Shown here piece after piece: positions 17,891 through 26,506 of a stretch of DNA of 63,516 bases. The stretch comes from Acidobacteriota bacterium. Its GTDB lineage: Bacteria > Acidobacteriota > Blastocatellia > RBC074. A model generated the notes under the pieces. It did not search any database. It had not been told where the DNA came from and saw nothing but the letters and a program-made list of their open reading frames with translations. Both the position numbers and the translations under genes were made by a program. Location: assembly GCA_018268995.1 (NCBI GenBank), contig JAFDVL010000020.1:1-63516 (forward strand), in the 5' to 3' direction. Every line of letters starts with the position of its first letter. Positions within the stretch are counted from its first letter, which is position 1.

Positions 17891-18051
17891 GGTTGATATT
17901 TGGAATTGCAGCATGGATTGATGAACCTTTGCATCGCGGTATCTGGCGGTCAGATATTGCTCCTCACCATAAACACCTCACCTACGTTGTCATCATTTCG
18001 TCATTAATAATCCATAGCCTTTTGTTACTTCCCACCAGGTAACTGTGCCCC

Positions 18052-18087
18052 GTACCGGATACAGGCGGAAGCCTATACGTTGGTAAC
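18052..18087 (+). promoter_or_regulatory. Leader hairpin with GGAA (GNRA) loop
   Basis: In the 5' leader of the gene at 18106, GTACC...TAcAGGC (18052-18065) pairs with GCCTaTA...GGTAAC (18071-18087), closed by GGAA, a GNRA tetraloop. It ends 10 bases before GGAGGAAAG. It could be a regulatory RNA structure; it matches no riboswitch consensus that I can recall. Confidence 0.35.
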
Positions 18088-18105
18088 AAGTTTATTGGAG
18101 GAAAG

Positions 18106-19035
18106 ATGGCAAAAGTTTACGAGGCCATGTTATTAGCACAAGAAACTGCTCCTGAAGCAACGAAACAGTTTTTGACCGATTATAATTTTTCTGAAGTTGT
18201 TCCTGATCCATATCCACCGGAAGCCGAAGCCGATCCCCTGGACCTGGAATCATTGGGCGTGCTGCCGAGCACTCCTCCTATGATTTGTGATCCCATTGAT
18301 AACGATGTCGCTGTTGCCTCTACGATTGCCGAATCTGTTTCTGCTCTGGCAACCAGCTTTACCGAAAGCACGAGATACGACGAACCACTGCCTTCGCCAA
18401 TGTTGCCATCCGCAGAGACTGCAACCTTATCCTTAGCCGATGATTTGCTTCCTGCCGAATACCGTTCAGAATTTCTCCAATTAGGTGATCTGATGAAGCG
18501 AACGGCTGCACAACGTAGTCTCAAATCTCTGGTCGTTTGTGGGGTTGACCCTAGTGATAATGCTGCCTTTGTTTTGGAAAACCTGTCTCTGGCACTGGCT
18601 GAAAGCGCCGAACTTCGCATTGCCCGGTTTTGCTTGCTGTCCCCCTTGAAGGGCTTGGTGCCTACGCCGACAGGCAATAGTTTTCAAATCAAAATTCAGC
18701 GGACAACTATCTCAAATTTATGCGAAGTCGTGCCGCTCAATGGGCCATTGCCGATGGTGCAATTATTGAGGGAATGCGACATTGTGAAAATGATGGAAAT
18801 GCTGAAACAGCGCTTTGACTATGTGTTGATAGAAACGGACGCGGTGAACTGGACAGATGAGGTCGCGACTTTTGCTGGTAAAGCAGATGGCGTTATTCTG
18901 GTTGCGCAAAAAGAAAATATGCGTGGCCCCACAATGAGCACCGCGCGGCAAAAATTACAGGAAGCAGGTGCCCAGGTGCTGGGGGCCGTGCTCAATCGTA
19001 ATCAAGAGGTCGAGCAGTTTCAGCGAGTTGCCTGA
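18106..19035 (+). CDS. Degenerate BY-kinase/MinD-like P-loop protein
   Basis: 309 residues; strong Shine-Dalgarno (TTGGAGGAAAG). Residues 1-110 are acidic, Pro-rich and probably disordered. From about 115 the layout follows bacterial tyrosine kinases of the CpsD/CapB type: EYRSEFLQLGDLM, then a strand (SLKSLVVCGV), NLSLALAE, a Walker-B-like FDYVLIETD, GVILVAQ and the family hallmark GAVLNR near the end. The position of the Walker A loop (about 146-156) reads GVDPSDNAAFV in place of GxGKST/T, so nucleotide binding is doubtful. No tyrosine-rich tail follows. It may be a pseudo-kinase partner in exopolysaccharide control; that is inference. Confidence 0.7.
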   Translation: MAKVYEAMLLAQETAPEATKQFLTDYNFSEVVPDPYPPEAEADPLDLESLGVLPSTPPMICDPIDNDVAVASTIAESVSALATSFTESTRYDEPLPSPMLPSAETATLSLADDLLPAEYRSEFLQLGDLMKRTAAQRSLKSLVVCGVDPSDNAAFVLENLSLALAESAELRIARFCLLSPLKGLVPTPTGNSFQIKIQRTTISNLCEVVPLNGPLPMVQLLRECDIVKMMEMLKQRFDYVLIETDAVNWTDEVATFAGKADGVILVAQKENMRGPTMSTARQKLQEAGAQVLGAVLNRNQEVEQFQRVA

Positions 19036-19066
19036 TATTTTTTCTTGCCTCCATCCAGGTAAGTTC

Positions 19067-19846
19067 ATGATTACGTTGTTAACTGATTTCGGAATTGCGG
19101 ATTACTTTATTCCTTCCGTCAAAGGTGTAATTTTGTCCATCCATCCGCAAGCTCAAATCATTGACCTCACTCACAACATTCCCGCTCAGGATATTGCCGC
19201 AGCTGCTTTTACCCTGAGTGCCTGCTACCATCTTTTTCCTGCCGGGACGATTCACACAACAATTGTTGATCCGGGAGTGGGATCTGCGCGACATCCCATT
19301 GTCATTGATACGGGAAGATATTTGTTCGTGGGGCCAGATAATGGAATTTTTAGTCTGGTTTATGCTCGCGAAAAAAACTTCAGGGTCTTTCACGCCTCTC
19401 GTTCGTCATTCTTCCGTTCATCTATTAGCCCTACTTTTCACGGGCGAGATGTTTTTGCTCCGCTGTCAGCCTGGTTATCAAAAGGGATTCGACCGGAATG
19501 TCTTGGCGAGGAAATTCAGGATTATGTGGTGTTGCCCAGGACGCCGCCACAGCCCGTCGCTGACGCTATCATCGGCGAAATTATTCATATAGATCACTTT
19601 GGTAACTGCATTACGAATTTGACCTTGCGCGAACTGGATTGGTCTCAGGTGACAAACGCGACACGGATTCAGATCAACGAGCATGCGGTAAGTAGCTTTG
19701 GCACACATTTCGCTCAAGCACCAAATGTAACGGATTTCCTGGCTTATTTAGGAAGTGCTGGCTATTGGGAAATCGCCCTATGGCAAGCCTCAGCCGCGCA
19801 ACAGCTGAATGTTCGCCGAGGCTCAAAGGTTTATCTGTATCGGTAA
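19067..19846 (+). CDS. S-adenosyl-L-methionine hydrolase (adenosine-forming), DUF62 family
   Basis: 259 residues from the ATG at 19067 (AGGTAAG upstream); an extension back to 18968 would overlap the preceding gene and lacks the conserved start. Family motifs run in order: LLTDFGIADYFI, DLTHNIPAQDI, TIVDPGVGS, VGPDNGIFS, FHGRDVFAPL and IDHFGNCITNL. Members of this trimeric fold hydrolyse SAM to adenosine and methionine (relatives are fluorinases and chlorinases); without the halogenase loop, hydrolase is the default. It follows the BY-kinase-like gene by 31 bases and is convergent with the HD-GYP gene, only 3 bases apart. Confidence 0.88.
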   Translation: MITLLTDFGIADYFIPSVKGVILSIHPQAQIIDLTHNIPAQDIAAAAFTLSACYHLFPAGTIHTTIVDPGVGSARHPIVIDTGRYLFVGPDNGIFSLVYAREKNFRVFHASRSSFFRSSISPTFHGRDVFAPLSAWLSKGIRPECLGEEIQDYVVLPRTPPQPVADAIIGEIIHIDHFGNCITNLTLRELDWSQVTNATRIQINEHAVSSFGTHFAQAPNVTDFLAYLGSAGYWEIALWQASAAQQLNVRRGSKVYLYR

Positions 19847-19849
19847 TCT

Positions 19850-22291
19850 TTACGAAGCGACAGCTTCTTTTAGCGAAATATTTATTTCGGTTGTGGTCTC
19901 TGAAGCTGCTGACGGATGCACAAGCTTAGGCCGAATCTGACGCTTGCGCTGCGCTTTGTTGCTATACATTCCTTCATCTGCAACTTTCATTAATTCATCA
20001 AGCGTATGTCCATCACGACCATACATCGCGTAGCCGACACTTGCGCCAATGTGAACCTCGATACCATTGAGAAGGATGCTATAAGCTTCAAGATATTTTT
20101 GAATACGGGCAATAAGATCGTTGATGGAGCTTTCCTCTGCATGCGGCAAGAGCGCGATGAATTCATCCCCAGCATAGCGAATTAACGGGTCACCGGCACG
20201 CAGCTCTTTTTTGAGGCACATCGCGATTTCGCGCAAAACAGTGTCCCCGGCCTGATGGCCAAACGTATCATTTACCTGCTTGAACCCATCCAGATCTATC
20301 ATGAGCATTGCCAGAGTTGCGCCGTATCGTTCGGCGCGATTGCTTTCCTGATCGAAATACGTAATCAATGCTCGCGAGTTTGGCAATCCTGTTAGCGCAT
20401 CTGTCAAAGCTCTGGCTTCAGTGCGCAAGTAGGTCATGGAATTAAACAACGCATCTGCTGCCAGTGGTTCAACCATCGCGATCACACGTTGGTGTTCCAT
20501 TGTAAAGCTATGAGCGTGTGTGCTCAGTAAGGAAATCGCGCCGATAATGCGGCCCGCTTTCGTCAAGGGGTACACCATCATCGTCTTAAAGACTTGTTGG
20601 ACGACAGGCTCCAGTCCCGCAAACTCTGACGCCGGATCTGCACTAAAAACTGTTTCTCCGCTGGCCAGTGCTTGTCCAACAACCCCCTTGCCCACAATTG
20701 CCTGATGTTGGCGCAGCTTTTCCGCATGCATCCCCACTGCGCCTGCTACATACGCTGATACTCCTTTTTCGTCACAAAGGTAAATTGCGCCTGTATCAAA
20801 TGTGATCAAACGGCTAATGCGAGAAACAATGATGGCAACAGCTTCTTCAAGATTTAGGGTGCTGCTTAATGTTTGTGCCAGATACAGCAGTTCCGTTCCT
20901 TCCTGATGAGCCTGCCGAATTTCCTTCAGATAACGATCTTGTGAGCCGTTGCTATTCTCCGCAGAAACAGGAAGAGATGGCGTAATGCTATCTAAGGCAT
21001 AGGGAATCGACACTGGATTGATACCGTTGGTTCTGCCCACAAACGTCGGCAGTTTATCCAGAAATGCCTGCACCACTTGCGGGTCATATTTGTGACCGCT
21101 TTCTTTCAGTAAAAGTTTGACGGCATCATCCTTGGCGAACTGATTCGTGCCATCACCGTAGGCTTCATCGAACGCATCAACCACGGCCAGGATGCGCGCC
21201 GTAATCGGGATTTGCTCCCCCCTCAACTGATCAGGATAACCAGTGCCATCCCAATGTTCGTGGTGATGTTTGACTGCCGGAACCAGAGGGTAGGGAAATG
21301 CTGCGCGTTCCAGAATACTTGCACCAATCACCGGATGCAGTTTGATCTTTTCGATTTCAGCTTTCGTGAGATTTCCAGACTTGTGCAGGATGTAATCGGG
21401 CACCGCCAATTTCCCGATGTCTCGAAGCAATGATGCAGCGCGAAGGCCTTGTAACTCTGGCTCGCTCAAGTCCAAGGCTTTCCCTAAACTTTCTGTGTAA
21501 TTCTGCACGCGTTGAGCTTGTGTGGTTGCACGATGATCTTTGGCTTCAATGGCACTGGCTAGCGCTTCGATTGTCCGTAAATGCAGTTTGGACAGCTCTT
21601 GTGTGTCGTAGATGTATTTTTCTTTAAAATGGCGATAGGCAAAGTAAAAAATGGTAATGACGAGTAAGCTTAACACTTCGACGTACGGAGGCTGTTGCTT
21701 CACAATCAAACTAACAATGCCCGCCGTAACCGCAGCCGCGAAGTACGAGATGAAACTATTTACCCAATGCCCTTGAGTGAAGTTTTCCCAAATTTTGCCA
21801 GCCCGAATGACGTTAAAGACTTCCAGCCAATTTGCATGAAATAAAAACCTGATCCATGCGATCCAAGCCAAGGCATTGATGAGAGAAACCGAGGTGGGCG
21901 GGCCCAGTGAAGATTGCGGGCGCAATAGCCAAGTCAATATAAATCCAGCAATGGCAGATGACAAAATTGTCTGCCCTAATCGTACGAAGAAAGAGACTCT
22001 ATCAACCTTGAGGAGTTTTCGGTAAGTGACAACCGATACCATCGCCGCCAGCAACATTGCTGCCGGGCTGCCATAAATCAATAAAGTTAGAAAAACCAGC
22101 ACCTCGGCTGAATTGATCGGCAGCTTCAGGCGTGGCCAGGATAGCGCCATCGCTAAACCAAATAATAGCGCGTAACGCCAATCCGGCACATCTTGGCAGA
22201 GTGCCCAGATGGCATTTGGGAGAAGTAAACTGCCACCCACGATGATGGCGAGCCTAACAAATCTCACAAAGGGGTTGTTATTCTTGCTCAT
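19850..22291 (-). CDS. Membrane HD-GYP-like / GAF / GGDEF cyclic-di-GMP signalling protein
   Basis: 813 residues. Seven predicted membrane helices occupy about 12-218. An HD-GYP-type domain follows (about 235-430) with KLHPVIGASIL, KHHHEHWDGTGYP and AVVDAFDE, but the HD dyad reads Arg290-Asp291 (LLRDIGK) and the first-helix His is replaced (ATTQAQRV). A GAF domain spans about 455-610. The GGDEF domain (about 625-790) has DALTGLPN, DLDGFKQVND and the active-site variant AGDEF, with an inhibitory I-site RAGD exactly five residues before it. It is therefore likely a diguanylate cyclase whose HD-GYP part may be impaired. AGGAAAGG precedes the ATG. Confidence 0.88.
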   Translation of the reverse strand: MSKNNNPFVRFVRLAIIVGGSLLLPNAIWALCQDVPDWRYALLFGLAMALSWPRLKLPINSAEVLVFLTLLIYGSPAAMLLAAMVSVVTYRKLLKVDRVSFFVRLGQTILSSAIAGFILTWLLRPQSSLGPPTSVSLINALAWIAWIRFLFHANWLEVFNVIRAGKIWENFTQGHWVNSFISYFAAAVTAGIVSLIVKQQPPYVEVLSLLVITIFYFAYRHFKEKYIYDTQELSKLHLRTIEALASAIEAKDHRATTQAQRVQNYTESLGKALDLSEPELQGLRAASLLRDIGKLAVPDYILHKSGNLTKAEIEKIKLHPVIGASILERAAFPYPLVPAVKHHHEHWDGTGYPDQLRGEQIPITARILAVVDAFDEAYGDGTNQFAKDDAVKLLLKESGHKYDPQVVQAFLDKLPTFVGRTNGINPVSIPYALDSITPSLPVSAENSNGSQDRYLKEIRQAHQEGTELLYLAQTLSSTLNLEEAVAIIVSRISRLITFDTGAIYLCDEKGVSAYVAGAVGMHAEKLRQHQAIVGKGVVGQALASGETVFSADPASEFAGLEPVVQQVFKTMMVYPLTKAGRIIGAISLLSTHAHSFTMEHQRVIAMVEPLAADALFNSMTYLRTEARALTDALTGLPNSRALITYFDQESNRAERYGATLAMLMIDLDGFKQVNDTFGHQAGDTVLREIAMCLKKELRAGDPLIRYAGDEFIALLPHAEESSINDLIARIQKYLEAYSILLNGIEVHIGASVGYAMYGRDGHTLDELMKVADEGMYSNKAQRKRQIRPKLVHPSAASETTTEINISLKEAVAS

Positions 22292-22719
22292 GGGCCTTTC
22301 CTGGCCGATGGCTCGTCCCCGGGACTAGAATTGCAAATATTTGCGGGACAAAGTCACCTTAACTCTTAAACTTAGCCAGCCTTAGTCACGGCTTGATAAA
22401 CCGGACAAATCAATGTTTTTGCTAACACACCTGTCACACCAAAGCTGTGAGGGTAGCTTGGCAGATGCTCTAGATGTTGCTTTGCTTGTATAAATACCAG
22501 AACTAGCATTTATTCCCAGACAAGCAAAGCATCTTCGACCGCAACAATATTATTATTAAACTTTGTTGATCGGTCTACTGTAAAATCTTGGATTTGCTAA
22601 AAAATGTTAAAGTGGTCTATTTGTAACAACTTGTGTTGTTAGCTGAAGACTAGACTTAGCTTGATGAACTTGTGTGAAATCAAGAAGTTGGTTGGAATGA
22701 GCGGTTTCTGTTGGTGAGA
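22292..22719. other. 428-base A/T-rich intergenic region with one inverted repeat
   Basis: No gene seen. It contains an 11-bp perfect inverted repeat, GCTTTGCTTGT (22479-22489) and ACAAGCAAAGC (22520-22530), separated by 30 bases. The region is richer in A/T than its neighbours and lies upstream of the HD-GYP gene and downstream of the VWFA gene. Confidence 0.5.
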
Positions 22720-23835
22720 CTAAGACCCTTTTGGCGCATAATATCCGGCGCGTGCCTTAGCTGTGAGTCCCGGTTTTTTTACTCGAACAGTCAATTTACG
22801 GAATTTACCATTTCTGGCTTCGTTCGTGGAGTAAAACCGCAGCGTATATTGTGTGCGTAGTTGGTCGGCAAGGTTGGTAAACGCTTCATCCAGATTTTTC
22901 AGCGACTCTTCTTCGTCAATTTCGCTGCCATTTAATGCCATACGGGGCGAATAGACTTCACCCCCCGTCTCGGTTGTGAGCGTTTGCATAGCACGTTCTG
23001 CTGCAAGATCACGAACATTTTGCGACGCAGTCAATAGTCCCGTAAAAACGTTATAAATGACGACATCCGAGGTTTGGGCCTGTTCTAGTGCTTCAGTTAG
23101 CTTTTTCCGGCTGGTCGTATCGCCGCCGTCAGAAACAATCACGATAATCCGGCGTCCTTGAGTCAGCTTCAAGTATCCGGCAGCCAGATAAATTGCATCG
23201 TAAAGCGAAGTTGCGCCTTTCGACTGAAGCAGTTTTGTTGCGTCTGTTAACTGCCGTACTTTGTTCGTGAAATCCTGGATAATCGTGATGTCAGTTGAGA
23301 CGGAAAATAGGGCGGCTTGATCTTGTGGGCGAAGTAATCGCTCAAAAAATTTGGCAGCTGCGCGACGCTCAAAACGAATCTGGTTTTTGACGCTTGAGCT
23401 GGTATCGAAGATCATAATGAGCCGCAATGGAATATCCTCATCGCGAGCAAAGCTACTGATTTCCTGTAATTCTCCATCTTCTAAAATCTCAAAATCATTC
23501 TGATTTAACTTGCTATCTTGTGTTCCCGATTTTCTGCTGATACTGGTAACCACTGTGACAAGATTACTATCAATCTTGAGCACTTCGTCGCTGGGTTCTT
23601 TTTTTGTATCCTGTGATGCCGGGTCAGCTGCAGGTCCAGGAAGTGGAGAGGGTGGGACGGCTTTGACCGGAGGTTGACGGTCACTGGTTCTGGGCGGCAC
23701 ATGGCCACTTTGTGCAATTGAGGTTGTATGTAATAAGCCGAGCAGAAAAAAAGAAGCAGTTAGCAGAACGTTGTTCCAAAAAACAATTCTGACCCTTTGA
23801 AAATCGTCACTTGTCCTTTGCTTCGATTGTTTCAT
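22720..23835 (-). CDS. Secreted VWFA-domain protein (acidobacterial type)
   Basis: 371 residues. The N-terminus has a hydrophobic segment (about 25-45, LLTASFFLLGLLHT), then a Pro-rich linker. Residues about 135-330 are a von Willebrand A domain with a complete MIDAS: DTSSS, the Thr of KGATSLYDA and the Asp of SDGGDT. The conserved upstream stretch VVTSISRKSG...FEILEDGELQEIS and the ending YTLRFYS...ARAGYYAP fit the VWFA-related domain expanded in Acidobacteriota. The role is probably metal-dependent protein binding outside the inner membrane. Its ATG overlaps the trmFO stop codon by 4 bases (ATGA), so it is translationally coupled to trmFO. Confidence 0.88.
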   Translation of the reverse strand: MKQSKQRTSDDFQRVRIVFWNNVLLTASFFLLGLLHTTSIAQSGHVPPRTSDRQPPVKAVPPSPLPGPAADPASQDTKKEPSDEVLKIDSNLVTVVTSISRKSGTQDSKLNQNDFEILEDGELQEISSFARDEDIPLRLIMIFDTSSSVKNQIRFERRAAAKFFERLLRPQDQAALFSVSTDITIIQDFTNKVRQLTDATKLLQSKGATSLYDAIYLAAGYLKLTQGRRIIVIVSDGGDTTSRKKLTEALEQAQTSDVVIYNVFTGLLTASQNVRDLAAERAMQTLTTETGGEVYSPRMALNGSEIDEEESLKNLDEAFTNLADQLRTQYTLRFYSTNEARNGKFRKLTVRVKKPGLTAKARAGYYAPKGS

Positions 23836-25193
23836 ATTTCTGCGCTTGCTGCTTTTAGCTCACCAGTATCGCTTAGCCATTCCTGAAATGCCTTCAACCC
23901 GCGTTCGACCTGAATACGATGTCGGTCTGCCTTTTTCTTCATTTTTTTCCGCAGCTCCGGTTCCAGTGGTGGTAGCAGCGCGAAAGTTGTATTTGCCGGT
24001 TGGAAGTTTTTGGCTTCTGCATTTGCTAAATAATTTGTGAGCGAGCCAACCGCAGATAATCCAGGCGGCGCTTCGACTGCTTTGCCTTGCGCTAAGCGAG
24101 CGGCGTTGATGCCCGCGAGCATGCCTGTCGCCATTGCTTCGGTATAGCCTTCAATCCCTGAGATCTGTCCCGCGAAAAAGATGTTGGGATACAGTTTCAT
24201 TTGCAAGGTTTCGCTCAATAAACGAGGAGAGCAGATGTACGTGTTGCGGTGCATTTGCCCGAAGCGAATGAACTCTGCTTGCTCAAGTCCGGGAATTAAC
24301 TGCAAAACGCGCTTTTGTTCACCATACTTGATATGGCATTGAAAGCCGACGATATTGTATGCTTCTGCCATCAGATTTTCGAGTCGCAGTTGGACACAGG
24401 CATACGGTTCGCGCCCCGTACGCGGATCAATTAGCCCAACAGGTTTCATCGGCCCAAATCGTAATGTATCAACTCCACGCCGCGCCATTTCCTCAATGGG
24501 CAGACAGCCTTCAAAAAACTTTGCCTCATCATTCATCCCCTCGTGTGGTTTCACTTTTTCGGCTGCCGTCAGTGCCTCATAAAAGCGCAGATACTCATCC
24601 TTGTTCATCGGGCAATTCACATAATCGTCACCGCCTTTACCGTAGCGTGCGGCTTTAAAGGCAATGTCGTAATTGATCGAATCGCCTTCGACGATGGGCG
24701 AGATGGCATCGAAAAAATATAGATCCTTCTCTCCAGTCAATTGGCCGATTGCTTCAACAAGTCGGCCAGAAGCCAGCGGGCCAGCGGCAATCACTGTGAT
24801 TTCCTGTGGATTGATGTCAACGAACTCTTCTCGGCGGATTTCGATGTTCGGATGTTGCTGCAACGTTGCCGTGACCGCCGCAGAAAATTTTTCGCGATCT
24901 ACTGAAAGCGCGCCGCCCGCAGGCACTGAGCATCGCTCAGCAATGTTCACCAGCAACGAATCGCCTGCGCGCAATTCGTCTTTGAGTAATCGAGGGGCCG
25001 TATTCGCCTCGTCTGATTTTAGGGAATTGCTGCACACCAGCTCGGCGCAGTTGCCCGTGCGATGTGCCCCAGTCATTTGTTGCGGGCGCATTTCATAAAG
25101 CCGTACCCGTAATCCGCGTTTTGCCACCTGCCATGCGGCTTCTGAACCTGCTAATCCACCACCAATAATATTGATTGTTTTTGTTTGCGTCAT
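23832..25193 (-). CDS. trmFO: Folate-dependent tRNA (uracil-54-C5)-methyltransferase TrmFO
   Basis: 453 residues from the ATG at 25193 (MTQTKTINIIGGGLAGSEAA); the twelve codons upstream are not part of the conserved protein. The FAD-binding GGGLAGSEAAW opens the sequence. ELVCSNSLKSDE and VNCPMNKDEY carry the two conserved cysteines of the family. MKPVGLIDPRTG and FFAGQISGIEGYTEA are also typical. The enzyme makes m5U54 in the T-loop of tRNA using methylenetetrahydrofolate and FADH2. It is the first gene of a two-gene unit with the VWFA protein. Confidence 0.95.
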   Translation of the reverse strand: MTQTKTINIIGGGLAGSEAAWQVAKRGLRVRLYEMRPQQMTGAHRTGNCAELVCSNSLKSDEANTAPRLLKDELRAGDSLLVNIAERCSVPAGGALSVDREKFSAAVTATLQQHPNIEIRREEFVDINPQEITVIAAGPLASGRLVEAIGQLTGEKDLYFFDAISPIVEGDSINYDIAFKAARYGKGGDDYVNCPMNKDEYLRFYEALTAAEKVKPHEGMNDEAKFFEGCLPIEEMARRGVDTLRFGPMKPVGLIDPRTGREPYACVQLRLENLMAEAYNIVGFQCHIKYGEQKRVLQLIPGLEQAEFIRFGQMHRNTYICSPRLLSETLQMKLYPNIFFAGQISGIEGYTEAMATGMLAGINAARLAQGKAVEAPPGLSAVGSLTNYLANAEAKNFQPANTTFALLPPLEPELRKKMKKKADRHRIQVERGLKAFQEWLSDTGELKAASAEI

Positions 25194-25265
25194 TCGAGGT
25201 ATTCCGTTGATTAAGGAAATGAAGCGCAATCATAACAGAGACAAGCGCGTTCGTGCATTTCCTTC

Positions 25266-25294
25266 TTGACTGAAGCGAAAAAGGCGGATAGGTT
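25266..25294 (+). promoter_or_regulatory. Possible sigma-70 promoter for the SnoaL-like gene
   Basis: TTGACT (25266-25271), 17-base spacer, TAGGTT (25289-25294). The -35 is good, the -10 weak. About 70 bases upstream of the start at 25367. Confidence 0.3.
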
Positions 25295-25366
25295 GCCCTT
25301 CGTTCGCCAATTTACAGAAGCTTAGCCCCATCAATCGTTATTTGGTCAAAGGAGGAAACACTTATC

Positions 25367-25756
25367 ATGGAAGAAATTCGTGCTGGCATCGCAATGGGAA
25401 ATGAAAACTTTATGGCCGCCGTCCAACGTGGTGATGCAGCTGGCGTGGCTGCTTGTTACACCCGCGACGCGCAGGTTCTACCACCCAATGGTTTACCACT
25501 GACAGGGACTGAGAATATTGCAGCCTTTTTTCAGGGCATGATGAATATCGGAGTCAAAGATGCCAAGTTGGAATCTCAGCATATTGAATCTCAAGGCGAT
25601 TTGGCAGTTGAGGTTGGGCAATATACTTTGACGATCCAGCCCGAAGGCGCACCCGTTATCACAGATGTTGGCAAATATGTGGTGGTTTGGAAAAACGATG
25701 AGGGAACCTGGAAATTGCACATAGACATCTTCAACACAAATGCGCCTGCACAGTAG
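25367..25756 (+). CDS. SnoaL-like/DUF4440 NTF2-fold protein
   Basis: 129 residues with a very strong Shine-Dalgarno (AAAGGAGGAAAC). The sequence follows small NTF2-like proteins of the DUF4440/SnoaL type: an N-terminal helix, then VQRGDAAGVAACYTRDAQVLPPNG, ITGTENIAAFF-like helix, and beta strands ending YVVVWKNDEGTWKLHIDIFN. There is no signal peptide. Such proteins bind small ligands or act as isomerases or cyclases, but the substrate cannot be predicted. It is monocistronic, convergent with the response-regulator gene. Confidence 0.85.
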   Translation: MEEIRAGIAMGNENFMAAVQRGDAAGVAACYTRDAQVLPPNGLPLTGTENIAAFFQGMMNIGVKDAKLESQHIESQGDLAVEVGQYTLTIQPEGAPVITDVGKYVVVWKNDEGTWKLHIDIFNTNAPAQ

Positions 25757-25789
25757 CTTACATCGTTGAATCGTCTGCGCGTGAGATGT

Positions 25790-26506
25790 TTACGCAGATG
25801 GTGTGGTCACAAACCGATAACCGATCCCGCGTACCGTCAATAGATGTTGTGGTTGCGCGGGATTGTCTTCCAGGTATTTTCGCAAACGGACGATGAAGTT
25901 ATCTATGGCGCGCGTATCTGTGTCTTCGTGTAATCCCCACACGGCTTCGAGCATCGCTTTGCGTGAGACACTTTGCCCTTCGTGTTGCAGCAGGTAGCGC
26001 AGCAAATCGGCTTCCATCAACGTCAATCGAACTGTTCTGTCTCCGGCTTTCAATTCCAGAGCAGAGAAGTCAATTGTTTTGCCTGCAAAGGTAATGATGT
26101 CGCTGGTTGTTTGCGGGGCGCGTTCTCGTTTTGCCCATTCGCTGCGACGCATCAGTCCGCGCAATCGAGCGATGAGGATCGAGAGTTCAAAGGGCTTGGC
26201 CAGGTAGTCATCCGCACCGGACTCAAAACCACGCAAGACATCCTCAGGCCGATTCCGCGCCGTGAGCATGAGAATTGGGATGAAATTTTCAGCCTGCCTC
26301 AGCTCGGCTGCGACGAAAAAGCCATCTTGTCCCGGCAGCATCACATCCAGCACGACTACATCGAATTTATCGCGATTTTGGTGCAATAGCTCAAGTGCCA
26401 TTTCACCAGTTGCGGCCACTTCGACCCGATAACCTTCAGCTTCGAGATTGAAGCGCAAGCCTTCTGCCAAATGGATTTCATCTTCAACGACCAGAACAGA
26501 ATTCAT
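25790..26506 (-). CDS. OmpR/PhoB-type response regulator
   Basis: 238 residues. Receiver domain (1-115) with acidic pocket VVEDE, phosphoacceptor Asp in VVLDVMLPGQDG, Thr in MLTAR and Lys in LAKPFE. A winged-helix DNA-binding domain (about 140-235) shows LTLMEADLLRYLLQHEG, RKAMLEAVWG and TVRGIGYRF. Its start overlaps the stop of the histidine kinase by 4 bases (26503-26506), so the two form a coupled two-component pair. The target genes are not evident. Confidence 0.95.
   Translation of the reverse strand: MNSVLVVEDEIHLAEGLRFNLEAEGYRVEVAATGEMALELLHQNRDKFDVVVLDVMLPGQDGFFVAAELRQAENFIPILMLTARNRPEDVLRGFESGADDYLAKPFELSILIARLRGLMRRSEWAKRERAPQTTSDIITFAGKTIDFSALELKAGDRTVRLTLMEADLLRYLLQHEGQSVSRKAMLEAVWGLHEDTDTRAIDNFIVRLRKYLEDNPAQPQHLLTVRGIGYRFVTTPSA

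Noticed and set aside
22292..22400. Possible c-di-GMP (GEMM-type) riboswitch upstream of the HD-GYP/GGDEF gene
   Set aside because: The strand opposite to the listed sequence has a GGACGAGCC...GGCC-like stretch reminiscent of the GEMM 3' half, but the conserved ACGCAAAGCC core and the first helix are missing.
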